From Streptomyces niveus (GTDB lineage Bacteria > Actinomycetota > Actinomycetes > Streptomycetales > Streptomycetaceae), in the NCBI RefSeq assembly GCF_002009175.1, contig NZ_CP018047.1:2170001-2234000 (forward strand): DNA of 64,000 bases, in the 5' to 3' direction. The notes under the pieces are model-generated. The model saw only the letters and a list, made by a program, of their open reading frames with translations. It did no database searches and had not been told where the DNA came from. Shown here in pieces: positions 16,849 through 30,244 of the stretch (the stretch's first letter is position 1; each line of letters begins with the position of its first letter). The translations under genes were made by a program, and so were the position numbers.

Positions 16849-16930
16849 CTTGAGGAAGAAGACACCGCCCCCGAACCGGGTCGGGGCCGGCACGGGGGCG
16901 GGGGTTGTGGGGCCGACGGGCCCGGGCGGC

Positions 16931-18562
<1,632 letters not shown>

Positions 18563-18640
18563 GGTTGCCGAATCTCCTTGATCAGTAGACGGTTTACGGT
18601 CGACGGTCGTGGGCGGCGGTGGCGCCGTCGTGACGGGTGC

Positions 18641-19567
18641 TCAGCCGCGGGTGGCGAGCGAGCGCAGGAAGAAGGCGAGGTTGGCGGGCCGTTCAGCCAG
18701 CCGGCGCATGAAGTAGCCGTACCAGTCGGTGCCGTACGCGATGTAGACACGCACCCGGTGGCCCTCGGCGGCGAGACGGCGCTGCTCGGCCTCGCGGATG
18801 CCGTAGAGCATCTGGAACTCGTACGCGTCGGGCGTGCGTCCGGCCCGGATCGCGAGCTCCTGCGCGATCGCGATCAGGCGCGGATCGTGCGTCCCGATCA
18901 TCGGGTGTCCTTCGCCGGCCATCAAGGTCTTGAGGCAGCGCACGTACGCCTTGTCGACCTCGCCCTTGTCCTGGTGCGCGACGCGTGCGGGTTCCTTGTA
19001 GGCGCCCTTGACGAGCCGTACGCGCGAGCCCGCCGCCGCGAGTGCGCGGCAGTCGTCCTCCGTACGGAAGAGGTACGACTGGACGACGGCGCCGGTCTCG
19101 GGGAAGCGCTCGCGCAGCGTGGAGTGGATGGCGAGCGTCGAGTCGACGGTCGTGTGATCCTCCATGTCCAGCGTAACGGTGGTGCCGATCTCGGTGGCGG
19201 CCTCGACGACGGTGGTGATGTTGCGCAGGGCCAGGTCGTGGCCGCCGCGCAGGGCCTGTCCGAAGGAGGAGAGCTTCACCGACATCTCGGCGCGGGCGCC
19301 GAGCCCCAGGGGCGCGAGGGCCTCGATCAGCTTCAGATAGGCGTCGCGGGCGTGCAGTGCCTCGGCCGGGTCCGTGATGTCCTCGCCGAGGACGTCCATG
19401 GTGACTTCGAGGCCGCTGTCGGCCATGTCCTGGATGACGGGCGTCGTACCGTCGACGGTCTCGCCGGCGATGAAACGGTTCACGACGGGCCTGGTGACCG
19501 GCGCGGCCGAGACGACGCGCCGCATCGTGTCGCTGCGCGACGCGGCGAGAATCACGGGACCCAGCAC
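18641..19567 (-). CDS. pruB: proline dehydrogenase
   Basis: This FAD enzyme oxidises proline to 1-pyrroline-5-carboxylate. The 308-residue protein is the short monofunctional PRODH barrel. Recognisable blocks are the GEDITDPAEA region, MEDHTT, VRLVKGAYKEP, MIGTHDP and EFQMLYGIR, with the C-terminal RRLAERPAN carrying substrate-binding Arg residues. A GTG start at 19567 is chosen because GGAGG lies 6 bp upstream; the frame runs on for 40 codons without a site. It heads the pruB-pruA operon. Confidence 0.93.
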   Translation of the reverse strand: MLGPVILAASRSDTMRRVVSAAPVTRPVVNRFIAGETVDGTTPVIQDMADSGLEVTMDVLGEDITDPAEALHARDAYLKLIEALAPLGLGARAEMSVKLSSFGQALRGGHDLALRNITTVVEAATEIGTTVTLDMEDHTTVDSTLAIHSTLRERFPETGAVVQSYLFRTEDDCRALAAAGSRVRLVKGAYKEPARVAHQDKGEVDKAYVRCLKTLMAGEGHPMIGTHDPRLIAIAQELAIRAGRTPDAYEFQMLYGIREAEQRRLAAEGHRVRVYIAYGTDWYGYFMRRLAERPANLAFFLRSLATRG

Positions 19568-19705
19568 AGGGCACCTCCACGGAAGAGAACGAGCAGGCCT
19601 TACGGGGCGCGAACGCCCGGCGGCGGCACGGAGAACCACTGTGAAATCTAGGGACCGGTCCGATCCTCTGCCATCGACACCTGTCACGCATCCGTGGCCC
19701 CGATC

Positions 19706-19721
19706 TCAGACATATGTCTGA
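19706..19721. promoter_or_regulatory. 16-bp palindrome, candidate PucR-type (PutR) operator
   Basis: TCAGACATATGTCTGA is a perfect palindrome, unusually AT-rich for this genome, located 22-37 bp upstream of the regulator start and about 140 bp upstream of pruB. It is well placed to control the regulator and perhaps the divergent proline genes. Confidence 0.6.
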
Positions 19722-19742
19722 AGGCGGTGCGAGAATATCCGG

Positions 19743-20906
19743 ATGAAGGACGATTACCAGGAGCTGGTCGACGAGATCTCGGCGCTGCTCGGCATGCCGC
19801 TCACGCTGGAGAACCGGGACTTCGGGCTGATCGCCTTCGGGGTGCACGACAGCGACGACGAGGGCGTGATGGATCCCGTCAGGACGCGGTCGATCCTGAC
19901 GCGGAAGTCCACCCCCGCGGTGCGCGACTGGTTCGAGGGCTTCGGCATCACGCGGGCGACCGGCCCCGTCCGTATCCCCGCCGCGCCGGACGCCGGGGTC
20001 TTCCGGGGGCGGATCTGTCTTCCCGTACGGCACCGGGGCACGGTGCTCGGCTACGTATGGCTGCTCGACGACACCGGCCAGGGCCTCACCGACGACCGAT
20101 TGGCGGCGGCCATGGAGGTGACGGGGCGGATCGGGGCACTGCTCGCCGAGGAGGTGCGGGCGGGCACGGACCTGGCGCGTGAGTTCCGCGCCGTACTGAC
20201 GGCGGAGCGCGGCTGGCAGCGTGACATGGCGGTGGACGCGCTGCGTACGGCGCTGGGGCCGGGCGGGGACGGGCCGCACGTGGTGCTCTGCGTCACGCCG
20301 TGGCGGGGCGCGGACCCGACGGTACGCGCGGTGGCGGGCACTGCGGCGCTGTGCACGCTGCCTGATCTGTCGCTGGCCCTGCTCGTACGGCTCCGGTCGG
20401 CCGACGCCCTGGGCCCCGCGCTGGCGGCGACGGAGCGGCTGCGTGACGCCGCGGGCCCGGAGGCCACCGCCGGTACGGCGACGCCGCGCCGCGGCCTGGC
20501 CGAACTCCCGGACGCCTGGCACGAGGCGCTCTCGGCGGCCCACGCGTCGGCGGCGCAGCCCCGCTACGGCCCCGTCGCCCAGTGGTCGGAGATCGGCCCG
20601 TACCGGCTGCTGACGTCGCTGCCCGCGGTCACCGACCCGGCGGTGCGCCCGCTGCTGACACCCGCGCACACCGACCTGACGCACACGGCGGAGGTCTATC
20701 TCGACCACGCGGGCCAGGCGGGGCGTACGGCGTCGGAGCTGGGCATCCACCGCCAGACCCTCTACTACCGGCTGTCCCGCATCGAACAGCTGACGGGTCT
20801 GGACCTGGCGGACGGCGAGGACCGGCTGCTGCTGCACATGGCGCTGAAGTCGGCCCGCCTGAAGTCCGCCCGGCTGAGGTCCGGAGAACCGTCAGGGGTC
20901 CAATAA
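19743..20906 (+). CDS. PucR-family transcriptional regulator of proline catabolism (PutR-like)
   Basis: The 387-residue protein has the CdaR/PucR layout: an N-terminal sensory part (about 1-150, with [11 protein letters not shown]), a GGDEF-like middle, and the C-terminal helix-turn-helix [20 protein letters not shown] followed by [19 protein letters not shown] (about 325-360). Divergent PucR regulators activate proline dehydrogenase operons in other actinobacteria, so this is the likely role here. The start has no clear ribosome-binding site and a TATAAT-like GAATAT lies close before it, so the transcript may be leaderless. Confidence 0.88.
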   Translation: MKDDYQELVDEISALLGMPLTLENRDFGLIAFGVHDSDDEGVMDPVRTRSILTRKSTPAVRDWFEGFGITRATGPVRIPAAPDAGVFRGRICLPVRHRGTVLGYVWLLDDTGQGLTDDRLAAAMEVTGRIGALLAEEVRAGTDLAREFRAVLTAERGWQRDMAVDALRTALGPGGDGPHVVLCVTPWRGADPTVRAVAGTAALCTLPDLSLALLVRLRSADALGPALAATERLRDAAGPEATAGTATPRRGLAELPDAWHEALSAAHASAAQPRYGPVAQWSEIGPYRLLTSLPAVTDPAVRPLLTPAHTDLTHTAEVYLDHAGQAGRTASELGIHRQTLYYRLSRIEQLTGLDLADGEDRLLLHMALKSARLKSARLRSGEPSGVQ

Positions 20907-21037
20907 GGATCCGGTCAAATCAACATCAATTGGCGTTACCGTGGATGCGGGAGCTCCATCTCCCCCGCCCGGCGGTGCGCGAACGCCCCCGCACCGGACA
21001 TGGGCGGCATCCCGCGGAGCGACGCAGGGAGTTGATC

Positions 21038-22156
21038 ATGAATGCCAACCTGGACCGGCTGACCGCCGAAGGCGTGGCGATCTGGCTCGACGACCTGAAC
21101 CGGGAGCGGCTCGCCGGTGGCGAGCTGGCCGAACTGGTGCGCGAACAGCGGGTAGTGGGGATCACCAGCAATCCGACGATCTTCGCCAAGGCGATCCGCT
21201 CGGGATCCCGCTACCACGCACAGGTCGGCGATCTGGCCCGGCGCGGCGTACGGGTGGAGGAGGCCGTCAGGGCGCTGACCGCGTTCGACGTGCGCTGGGC
21301 GTGCGACGTACTGCGACCGGTGTACGAGGCCGGCGACGGGTCGGACGGACGGGTGTCGCTGGAGGTGGACCCGCGCGTCGCCCACGACACGGCGGCGACG
21401 ATCGCCGAGGCACGGGCCCTGTGGTGGCTGGTGGACAGGCCGAACATGTTCGTGAAAATCCCCGCCACCGAGGCCGGGCTTGAGGCGATCAGCACCGCGC
21501 TCGGGGAGGGCATCAGCATCAATGTGACGCTGATCTTCTCCCTCGACCGCTACGACCAGGTGCGGCGCGCCTTCCTCGACGGCATGACCCGCGCCCGCGC
21601 GGCGGGGCACGACCTGGCGTCCATCGCGTCGGTGGCCTCCTTCTTCGTCAGCCGGGTGGACACCGAGGTCGACAGCCGGCTGGACAGGATCGGCACCCCC
21701 GAGGCGCGGGCGCTGCGCGGACGGGCCGCGATCGCCAACGCACGCCTCGCCTACCAGCACTTCGAGCGGGCGGTCGCGTCCGACGGGTGGCGGGCGCTGG
21801 CAGCGGTCGGAATGCGGCCACAGCGGCCGTTGTGGGCCTCCACCGGGGTGAAGGATCCCGCGTACGCCGACACCCGCTACGTCGACGAACTGGTGGCGCC
21901 CAGGGTGGTCAACACCATGCCTGAGCAGACCCTGCGCGCGGTCGCCGACCACGGCCGTGTCGGCGGCGACACCATCCACGGCACGTACGCGGCGTCCCGG
22001 CGGCTCCTGGACGATCTGGAGGCCGTCGGAGTGTCCTACGACGACGTGGTGCGGGTGCTGGAGGACGAGGGCGTCAGCAAGTTCACCGCCTCCGGCGAGG
22101 AGCTGTTCGGGCAACTGGACTCGGAACTGCACGCCACGCACGCGACCGCCGCCTGA
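21038..22156 (+). CDS. tal: transaldolase
   Basis: Transaldolase moves a dihydroxyacetone unit between sugar phosphates in the pentose phosphate pathway. The 372-residue protein has the Schiff-base lysine in [11 protein letters not shown] (K140) and the N-terminal [13 protein letters not shown] block, with VNTMPEQTL and [16 protein letters not shown] near the end. GGGAG lies 8 bp before the ATG at 21038. It is separate from the usual tkt-tal-zwf cluster, so it may be a second copy. A 21-bp hairpin follows, so it is likely monocistronic. Confidence 0.92.
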   Translation: MNANLDRLTAEGVAIWLDDLNRERLAGGELAELVREQRVVGITSNPTIFAKAIRSGSRYHAQVGDLARRGVRVEEAVRALTAFDVRWACDVLRPVYEAGDGSDGRVSLEVDPRVAHDTAATIAEARALWWLVDRPNMFVKIPATEAGLEAISTALGEGISINVTLIFSLDRYDQVRRAFLDGMTRARAAGHDLASIASVASFFVSRVDTEVDSRLDRIGTPEARALRGRAAIANARLAYQHFERAVASDGWRALAAVGMRPQRPLWASTGVKDPAYADTRYVDELVAPRVVNTMPEQTLRAVADHGRVGGDTIHGTYAASRRLLDDLEAVGVSYDDVVRVLEDEGVSKFTASGEELFGQLDSELHATHATAA

Positions 22157-22168
22157 CGCCGCCGGTCA

Positions 22169-22218
22169 CCGACCCCGCCGCGACGGGCCGTGGCCCCGGC
22201 CCGTCGCGGCGGGGTCGG
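22169..22218 (+). terminator. 21-bp hairpin terminator after tal
   Basis: The arms 22169-22189 and 22198-22218 are exact reverse complements around an 8-nt loop, beginning CCGACCCCGCCGCG. It lies 12 bp beyond the tal stop. Confidence 0.8.
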
Positions 22219-22361
22219 ACACACCGGTGAACCGACCAACCAACTCCGCACCACCCTCATGAACGACGATGACCTCGCCGCGCGTGCCGCCGACAGGGAC
22301 CGGATCGCCGAGCGCACCACCATCGACCTGCGGGCAGAGCCGACGCAGCAGAGGAGAGAGC

Positions 22362-23612
22362 ATGGCCGCCAACCCAGCATTCGTGATCGTCGGAGCCGGC
22401 CTGGCCGGGGCGAAGGCAGCGGAGACCCTCCGTGAAGAGGGCTTCGACGGCCCGATCGCGCTGCTCGGAGAGGAGAGCGAGCGCCCCTACGAGCGGCCGC
22501 CACTCTCCAAGGGCTATCTGCAGGGCAAGGAAGAGCGCGAGACGGCCTTCGTCCACCCTTCCGGGTGGTACGCCGAGCACGACGTCGATCTGCGACTGGG
22601 CACCACGGTCACCGCGATCGACCCGGCCGCCCACGAGGTCGCGCTCGCCGACGGCAGCCGCGTCGGCTACGCGAAACTGCTCCTGACCACCGGCTCCTCG
22701 CCCCGCCGTCTTTCGCTGCCCGGAGCCGATCTCGACGGGGTGCTCCAGCTGCGCCGGTTCGCCGACAGCGACCGCATCAAGGAGACGTTCGGATCCGCGT
22801 CCCGGGTCGTGGTGATCGGCGCGGGCTGGATCGGCCTGGAGACGGCTGCCGCCGCCCGGGCGGCCGGACTTGAGGTCACGGTTCTGGAGACGGCGGAACT
22901 CCCGCTGCTCCACGTACTGGGCCGTGAAGCCGCCCAGATCTTCGCCCGCCTGCACACCGATCACGGGGTCGAGCTGCGCTGCGGGGTCAAGGTCTCGGAG
23001 ATCACCGGCACCGGAGGAAGGGCGACCGGTGTGGTGCTGGCCGACGGCAGCCGCCTCGACACCGACGCGGTGATCGTCGGCGTCGGCATCTCCCCCAACA
23101 CCCAACTCGCCGCGGCGGCCGGCCTCGATGTCGACAACGGCATCCGCGTCGACGCCCATCTGCGTACGTCCCAGCCGGACATCCACGCCGCGGGGGACGT
23201 CGCCAACGCCTTCCACCCGTTGCTGGGCAAGCACATCCGTGTCGAGCACTGGGCCAACGCCCTCAACCAGCCCCGGACCGCGGCGAAGACGATGCTCGGC
23301 GAGGACGTGACGTACGACCGCGTTCCGTACTTCTTCACCGACCAGTACGACTTGGGCATGGAGTACACCGGCTACGCCGAACCCGGCGCCTACGACCAGG
23401 TCGTCTTCCGCGGCTCGACGGACACGCGGGAGTTCATCGCGTTCTGGCTCGCCGGGGGTCGTGTGCTGGCCGGGATGAACGTCAACGTCTGGGACGTCAC
23501 GGACCCGATCCGCGACCTCGTCACCTCCGGCCGCTCGGTCGACCCGAACGAACTCGCCGACCCGAACGTCCCCCTGCCGGACCTTCTCGAGCGCGCCGAA
23601 AGGACCGGCTGA
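22362..23612 (+). CDS. FAD/NAD(P)-dependent ferredoxin-reductase-type oxidoreductase
   Basis: This 416-residue flavoprotein resembles the reductases of oxygenase and P450 systems (putidaredoxin or rubredoxin reductase group). It has the FAD-binding VIVGAGLAGAKAAETLREEG near the N-terminus, RPPLSKGYLQG, the NAD(P) site VVIGAGWIGLETAAAARAAG and the second FAD motif DIHAAGDVANA. The C-terminal reductase domain contains YDLGMEYTGYA. GAGGAGAG precedes the ATG at 22362. No ferredoxin or oxygenase gene is adjacent, so its electron acceptor is not shown. It follows tal in the same direction but behind a strong terminator. Confidence 0.92.
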   Translation: MAANPAFVIVGAGLAGAKAAETLREEGFDGPIALLGEESERPYERPPLSKGYLQGKEERETAFVHPSGWYAEHDVDLRLGTTVTAIDPAAHEVALADGSRVGYAKLLLTTGSSPRRLSLPGADLDGVLQLRRFADSDRIKETFGSASRVVVIGAGWIGLETAAAARAAGLEVTVLETAELPLLHVLGREAAQIFARLHTDHGVELRCGVKVSEITGTGGRATGVVLADGSRLDTDAVIVGVGISPNTQLAAAAGLDVDNGIRVDAHLRTSQPDIHAAGDVANAFHPLLGKHIRVEHWANALNQPRTAAKTMLGEDVTYDRVPYFFTDQYDLGMEYTGYAEPGAYDQVVFRGSTDTREFIAFWLAGGRVLAGMNVNVWDVTDPIRDLVTSGRSVDPNELADPNVPLPDLLERAERTG

Positions 23613-24498
23613 CTGGGCGACGACGCCTCTCGCGGGGCTGTCGGGGGTGGGCGGCGGGAGCGCGGACGCCGGTCAACTCCCGCACCGTCTTCGCGAGTCG
23701 GCGCCCGCGCCCCTCGGCAGGCTGTCGGGCGTCGGCAGCGCGAGCCCGGTTCGCGGGTCAACTCCCGTACCGTCTTGCCGAGTCGATTCTCGGAGACGCC
23801 CACGAGGGTTCGCGTACGGGGCGTGGCCCGCCTCGCCGGACGAACGCCCCGGCGACCCGCCCGCTCCATCCGCCCCGGCGGAGCAGAGGCGCCGAGGACG
23901 GCGCCCGCACCCCTCGCGGGGCTGCCGAACGCGGGCGACGCGAGCCCGCACGCCAGCCAACTCCCGCACTGTCTTCGCGAGTCGGCACTCCGAGACGCCC
24001 CCGAGGGTTCGCGTACGGGACGTGACTCGCCGCGCCGACGGAGCAGAGGCGCCGAGGCGCCGCCCGCGCCCCTCGCGGGGGCTGTCGGGGGTGGGCGGCG
24101 CGAGCCCGGACGCCGCTCAACTCCCGCACCGTCTTCGCGAGTCGGCGCTCGGAGGCGCCCACGAGGGCGTTCGCGCGTGGGACACGACTCGCCGCACAGG
24201 GCAAGCGCCTGACCTCCCCGCCCGCCCCGGCGGAGCCGAGGCGGCGGCTCGGCGACAGCACCCCTCGCGGGGCTGCCGAACGAGGGCGACGCGAGCCCGG
24301 ATGTCGGTCAACTCCCCCACCGTCTTCGCGAGTCGGCGCCCGTGAGCCGCCCACGCACGAGACGCGACTCACCGCGCCGGACGAGCGCCCGGCGCCCCGC
24401 CCGCCCAGGCCGAGCCAGCGGGGCTGGGTCACGCGGACTCTGGTCGCCAACGCCCGACCTCCCCGCCCACCCCGGCGGAGCCGACGTGGCAACGGACG
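23613..24498. repeat. non-coding repeat array with five copies of a 28-bp core
   Basis: The 0.9-kb gap between the FAD reductase and serA holds no supported gene. A 28-bp core containing CCGTCTTCGCGAGTCG occurs at 23673-23700, 23758-23785, 23957-23984, 24117-24144 and 24308-24335, all in the same orientation, with zero to three differences. Between copies a second block, CCCTCGCGGGGCTG, recurs five times (one copy altered), and a third, CGAGGGTTCGCGTACGG, occurs at least twice. Spacing is irregular (about 85 to 200 bp), so it is not a CRISPR. It looks like a locally amplified intergenic repeat. Confidence 0.8.
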
Positions 24499-24537
24499 CG
24501 GCGAGGGGCCCGGGATTCTCTCCCGGGCCCCTCGCCG
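24499..24537 (-). terminator. terminator after serA
   Basis: GCGAGGGGCCCGGGA (24501-24515) pairs exactly with 24521-24535 around TTCTC, and two more pairs extend the stem. It lies about 25 bp beyond the serA stop. Confidence 0.8.
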
Positions 24538-24561
24538 TGTTCAGCGGTCAGGCGTGGCGGA

Positions 24562-26166
24562 TCAGTCGGTCAGGTCCACCGAGCGTGCCGAGTTCGCGCC
24601 GATCTCGGCGGAGATCTCGGCCAGCACCGCCGGCGGCACGTTGTCGTCGACGGACAGGACGACCAGCGCCTCGCCGCCCTCCTCCGCACGCGAGACCTGC
24701 ATCCCCGCGATGTTCAGCCCCGCCTCGCCGAGGATCCGGCCGACGGTGCCGACGACACCCGGACGGTCCTCGTACCGCAGGACGATCATGTGGTCGGCCA
24801 GGGACACGTCGACGTCGTACTCACCGATCGCGACGATCTTCTGCAGGTGCTTCGGACCGGCCAGCGTGCCGGAGACCGACACGTCCTCGCCGCCCGAGAG
24901 CGTGCCCCGCACCGTGACCACGTTGCGGTGGTCGGGCGACTCGCTCGACGTCGTGAGACGCACCTCGACGCCGCGCTCCTGCGCGAACAGCGGCGCGTTC
25001 ACGTACGACACCGTCTCGTCGACGACGTCCTCGAACACGCCCTTCAGCGCGGACAGTTCGAGCACCTTCACATCGTGCTGCGTGATCTCGCCGTAGACCT
25101 CGACATCGAGGCGTACGGCGACCTCGCCCGCCAGCGCGGTGAAGATCCGGCCCAGCTTCTCGGCGAGCGGCAGACCCGGCCGTACGTCCTCGGCGATGAC
25201 CCCGCCCTGGACGTTGACCGCGTCGGGCACCAGCTCACCGGCGAGCGCGAGGCGCACTGACCTGGCGACCGACACGCCCGCCTTCTCCTGCGCCTCGTCC
25301 GTCGAGGCGCCGAGGTGCGGGGTGCAGACGACCTGGTCGAACTGGAACAGCGGGGAGTCCGTGCAGGGCTCCTTCGCGTAGACGTCCAGACCGGCGCCCG
25401 CGACGCGGCCCTCCTTGAGCGCGGAGGCCAGCGCCTCCTCGTCCACGATCCCGCCGCGCGCGGCGTTGACGATCCGCACCGTCGGCTTGACCTTGTGCAG
25501 CGCCTCGTCCCCGATCAGACCCAGGGTCTCGGGAGTCTTCGGCAGGTGCACGGTGATGAAGTCCGACACCTCCAGCAGCTCGTCCAGGGAGAGCAGCTTG
25601 ACGCCCATCTGCGCGGCTCGCGCGGGCTGTACGTACGGGTCGTACGCGACGATCTTCATCCCGAACGCCGACATGCGCTGCGCGACCAGGACACCGATGC
25701 GGCCGAGGCCGACGACGCCGAGCGTCTTCTCGCTCAGCTCGACGCCCGTGTACTTGCTGCGCTTCCACTCGCCGTTCTTCAGGGCGGTGTTGGCCTGCGG
25801 GATGTTGCGCGCCGTCGCGACCAGCAGACCGCAGGCCAGCTCGGCGGCGGTGATGATGTTGGAGGTGGGCGCGTTGACGACCATGACGCCGGCCTTGGTG
25901 GCGGCGGAGACGTCGACGTTGTCGAGACCGACACCGGCGCGGGCGACGACCCTCAGCTTCTTCGCCGCGGCCACGGCCTCGGCGTCGACCTTGGTCGCGG
26001 AGCGGACGAGGATCGCGTCCACGTCGGCGATGGCGGGCAGCAGTTCGGCGCGGTCGGCGCCGTTGCAGTGCCTGATCTCGAAGTCCGGGCCGAGCGCGTC
26101 GACAGTGGCGGGCGACAGCTCTTCGGCGATGAGTACAACCGGCTTTTCGTTGGAACGCGAGCTCAC
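24562..26166 (-). CDS. serA: D-3-phosphoglycerate dehydrogenase
   Basis: SerA makes 3-phosphohydroxypyruvate, the first step of serine synthesis. The 534-residue protein is the long actinobacterial form: a catalytic and NAD-binding part with GLGRIGVLVAQR, the catalytic ARGGIVDEEAL and HLGASTDEAQ segments, then the intervening ASB domain and a C-terminal ACT domain (MIVLRYEDRPGVVGTVGRIL) that senses serine. The GTG start at 26166 is chosen because GAGGA lies 6 bp upstream. It sits between ilvC and the repeat array, in the same direction as ilvC. Confidence 0.95.
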   Translation of the reverse strand: MSSRSNEKPVVLIAEELSPATVDALGPDFEIRHCNGADRAELLPAIADVDAILVRSATKVDAEAVAAAKKLRVVARAGVGLDNVDVSAATKAGVMVVNAPTSNIITAAELACGLLVATARNIPQANTALKNGEWKRSKYTGVELSEKTLGVVGLGRIGVLVAQRMSAFGMKIVAYDPYVQPARAAQMGVKLLSLDELLEVSDFITVHLPKTPETLGLIGDEALHKVKPTVRIVNAARGGIVDEEALASALKEGRVAGAGLDVYAKEPCTDSPLFQFDQVVCTPHLGASTDEAQEKAGVSVARSVRLALAGELVPDAVNVQGGVIAEDVRPGLPLAEKLGRIFTALAGEVAVRLDVEVYGEITQHDVKVLELSALKGVFEDVVDETVSYVNAPLFAQERGVEVRLTTSSESPDHRNVVTVRGTLSGGEDVSVSGTLAGPKHLQKIVAIGEYDVDVSLADHMIVLRYEDRPGVVGTVGRILGEAGLNIAGMQVSRAEEGGEALVVLSVDDNVPPAVLAEISAEIGANSARSVDLTD

Positions 26167-26494
26167 GTGGGTCCTCACAAGTCCATTGCGGACGGCCGTC
26201 CCGACGGCCGCAGGCGGCGGAGGGTGCCAGGCCCTGGTCCGGGCCTGATCGCGTGGAAGACGCACGACATTGTGGGCCTGACGCGGATGTATGCAGCAGT
26301 GTAGTGGTGTCGGCGGCAGGGGTTTCCCGCCTCGGCGGGCAGATCACCCGTACGTGGTCGGCCCCCGCCACAAGCGCTTACCGACGGCCGTCCGGCGACC
26401 TCTCCGAGGCCCTCACGACGCCCCGTTCGATGTCCCGTGCGACCGGCCGGTCCGGTGCCGGGCCCGCGCTCGGGGCCCGGCACCGTGAAACGCC
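26167..26494. other. 328-bp serA upstream region
   Basis: No gene is seen. The part next to serA must contain its promoter; minus-strand TACACT and TGCATACAT around 26280-26305 are possible -10 elements without a convincing -35. The part next to ilvC holds the ilvC terminator at 26453-26485. Confidence 0.45.
26453..26485 (-). terminator. terminator after ilvC
   Basis: CGGTGCCGGGCCC (26453-26465) pairs exactly with GGGCCCGGCACCG (26473-26485) around a 7-nt loop, 9 bp beyond the ilvC stop. Confidence 0.75.
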
Positions 26495-28187
<1,693 letters not shown>

Positions 28188-28222
28188 TTTCGTCGTACTT
28201 TCTCTCGCTCTCGGCATCCGGC

Positions 28223-30115
28223 TCAGTCGTCCAGGCTGTCGCCGAAGTCGGGGCGCACACCCCGGGCGGCCAGGACCTCGTCGTTGGAGGTGCCCGCGGC
28301 GACCATCGGCCAGACCTGGGCGTCCTCGTGGACGATGAAGTCGACCACCACGGGGCGGTCGTTGATGGAGTTGGCCTTGGCGATCACGGCGTCCAGCTCG
28401 TCCGGGGACTCGCAGCGCATCGAGACGCAGCCCATCGCCTCGGCCAGCTTCACGAAGTCCGGGATACGGGTGCCGCCGTTGGGCTTCGCGTCGTCCGCGC
28501 GGCCCGATCCCTCGAAGGACCCGCCGGCGGCCACTTCGGGGCCACTGTGGAGGACGGTGTTGGAGTAGCGCTGGTTGTAGAAGAGGGTCTGCCACTGGCG
28601 GACCATGCCCAGCGCGCCGTTGTTGATGATCGCGACCTTGATGGGGATGTTGTTGAGCGCGCAGGTGACCAGTTCCTGATTGGTCATCTGGAAGCAGCCG
28701 TCGCCGTCGATGGCCCACACGGTGCGCTCCGGCTGTCCGGCCTTGGCGCCCATCGCGGCCGGGACGGCGTAGCCCATCGTGCCCGCGCCGCCGGAGTTGA
28801 GCCAGGTGGCGGGCTGCTCGTAGTCGATGAAGTGGGCGGCCCACATCTGGTGCTGGCCGACGCCCGCCGCGTAGATCGTGTCGTCCGGGGCGAGTTGGCC
28901 GATGCGCTGGATGACGTGCTGCGGGGAGAGGCTGCCGTCGGCCGGCTGGTCGAAGCCGAGGGGGTAGGTCTCGCGCCAGCGGCTGAGGTCGCGCCACCAG
29001 GCGCTGTAGTCACCGACGTTGCCCTCGGTGTGCTCGGCCTGGACCGCCTGGACGAGGTCGGCGAGGACCTCGCGGGCGTCGCCGACGATCGGCACGTCGG
29101 CGGCGCGGTTCTTGCCGATCTCGGCCGGGTCGACGTCGGCGTGGACGATCTTCGCGTACGGGGCGAAGCTGTCCAGCTTGCCGGTGACGCGGTCGTCGAA
29201 GCGGGCTCCGAGGGCGACGATCAGGTCGGCCTTCTGCAGCGCGGTGACGGCGGTGACCGCACCGTGCATGCCCGGCATTCCCACGTGCAGCGGGTGGCTG
29301 TCGGGGAACGCGCCCAGAGCCATCAGGGTGGTGGTGACGGGGGCGTTGGTCAGTTCGGCGAGAACGCGCAGTTCGGCGGTGGCCCCGGCCTTGATGACGC
29401 CGCCGCCGACGTACAGCACCGGCCGTTTGGCCTGGGTGATCAGCTTCGCCGCCTCGCGGATCTGCTTGGCGTGCGGCTTGGTGACCGGTCGGTAGCCGGG
29501 CAGTTCCTGGGTGGGCGGCCAGCTGAAGGTGGTCTTCGCCTGGAGGGCGTCCTTGGCGATGTCGACCAGGACGGGTCCCGGGCGGCCGGTGGCGGCGATG
29601 TGGAACGCCTCGGCGATGGTGCGCGGGATGTCCTCGGCCTTGGTGACGAGGAAGTTGTGCTTGGTGATCGGCATCGTGATGCCGCAGATGTCCGCCTCCT
29701 GGAAGGCGTCCGTGCCGATCGCCTTGCTCGCGACCTGGCCGGTGATCGCGACGAGCGGCACGGAGTCCATGTGCGCGTCGGCGATCGGGGTGACCAGGTT
29801 GGTGGCGCCGGGGCCCGAGGTGGCCATGCAGACGCCCACCTTGCCGGTGGCCTGCGCGTAGCCGGTGGCCGCGTGGCCGGCGCCCTGCTCGTGGCGGACC
29901 AGGATGTGGCGGACCCGGGTGGAGTCCATCATCGGGTCGTAGGCCGGAAGGATGGCGCCGCCGGGGATGCCGAATACCGTCTCGGCCCCGACTTCCTCAA
30001 GAGAGCGGATGAGGGACTGCGCGCCCGTGACGTGCTCAACGGTGGCGGACGAGGGTCCGCCGTTACGGGCGCGCGGCGTCGGGTGGGCCCCGGTGGCCTG
30101 CTCGGTCATCGTCAT
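28223..30115 (-). CDS. ilvB: acetolactate synthase large (catalytic) subunit
   Basis: IlvB is the thiamine-diphosphate enzyme that makes acetolactate and acetohydroxybutyrate. The 630-residue protein has the catalytic Glu in the [15 protein letters not shown] segment, the FAD-region GMPGMHGAV, and the ThDP motif [20 protein letters not shown]. The first 35 residues, before the [20 protein letters not shown] start of the fold, are a low-complexity extension typical of the actinobacterial enzymes. A second ATG lies two codons in. Transcription is controlled by the leader peptide and terminator upstream. Confidence 0.96.
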   Translation of the reverse strand: MTMTEQATGAHPTPRARNGGPSSATVEHVTGAQSLIRSLEEVGAETVFGIPGGAILPAYDPMMDSTRVRHILVRHEQGAGHAATGYAQATGKVGVCMATSGPGATNLVTPIADAHMDSVPLVAITGQVASKAIGTDAFQEADICGITMPITKHNFLVTKAEDIPRTIAEAFHIAATGRPGPVLVDIAKDALQAKTTFSWPPTQELPGYRPVTKPHAKQIREAAKLITQAKRPVLYVGGGVIKAGATAELRVLAELTNAPVTTTLMALGAFPDSHPLHVGMPGMHGAVTAVTALQKADLIVALGARFDDRVTGKLDSFAPYAKIVHADVDPAEIGKNRAADVPIVGDAREVLADLVQAVQAEHTEGNVGDYSAWWRDLSRWRETYPLGFDQPADGSLSPQHVIQRIGQLAPDDTIYAAGVGQHQMWAAHFIDYEQPATWLNSGGAGTMGYAVPAAMGAKAGQPERTVWAIDGDGCFQMTNQELVTCALNNIPIKVAIINNGALGMVRQWQTLFYNQRYSNTVLHSGPEVAAGGSFEGSGRADDAKPNGGTRIPDFVKLAEAMGCVSMRCESPDELDAVIAKANSINDRPVVVDFIVHEDAQVWPMVAAGTSNDEVLAARGVRPDFGDSLDD

Positions 30116-30168
30116 TCTCTTCTCGAGGCTGAGGGTTTTTGCGGGGGTTTGGGCTGTGCCGGTACAAC

Positions 30169-30202
30169 AAAAAACCCCTCGTGCCGGTAGGCAGGCGAGG
30201 GG
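30169..30202 (-). terminator. ilvB attenuator
   Basis: On the minus strand CCCCTCG pairs with CGAGGGG around a 14-nt loop and is followed by six T. It lies between the leader peptide gene and ilvB, about 55 bp before the ilvB start, the standard place for a ribosome-mediated attenuator. Leader stalling would favour an antiterminator; I did not resolve the alternative pairing. Confidence 0.85.
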
Positions 30203-30244
30203 AGCGCGTCGGTGCGGTCTGCAGAGCCGGTCAGGGGCACTGCT

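Noticed and set aside
22260..22370. A small frame MNDDDLAARAADRDRIAERT just before the FAD reductase
   Set aside because: It has no ribosome-binding site and runs into the next gene in another frame; it is more likely a leader sequence.
23613..24498. Possible CRISPR array
   Set aside because: Spacing between repeats is 85 to 200 bp and irregular, copies differ, and there are no cas genes nearby.
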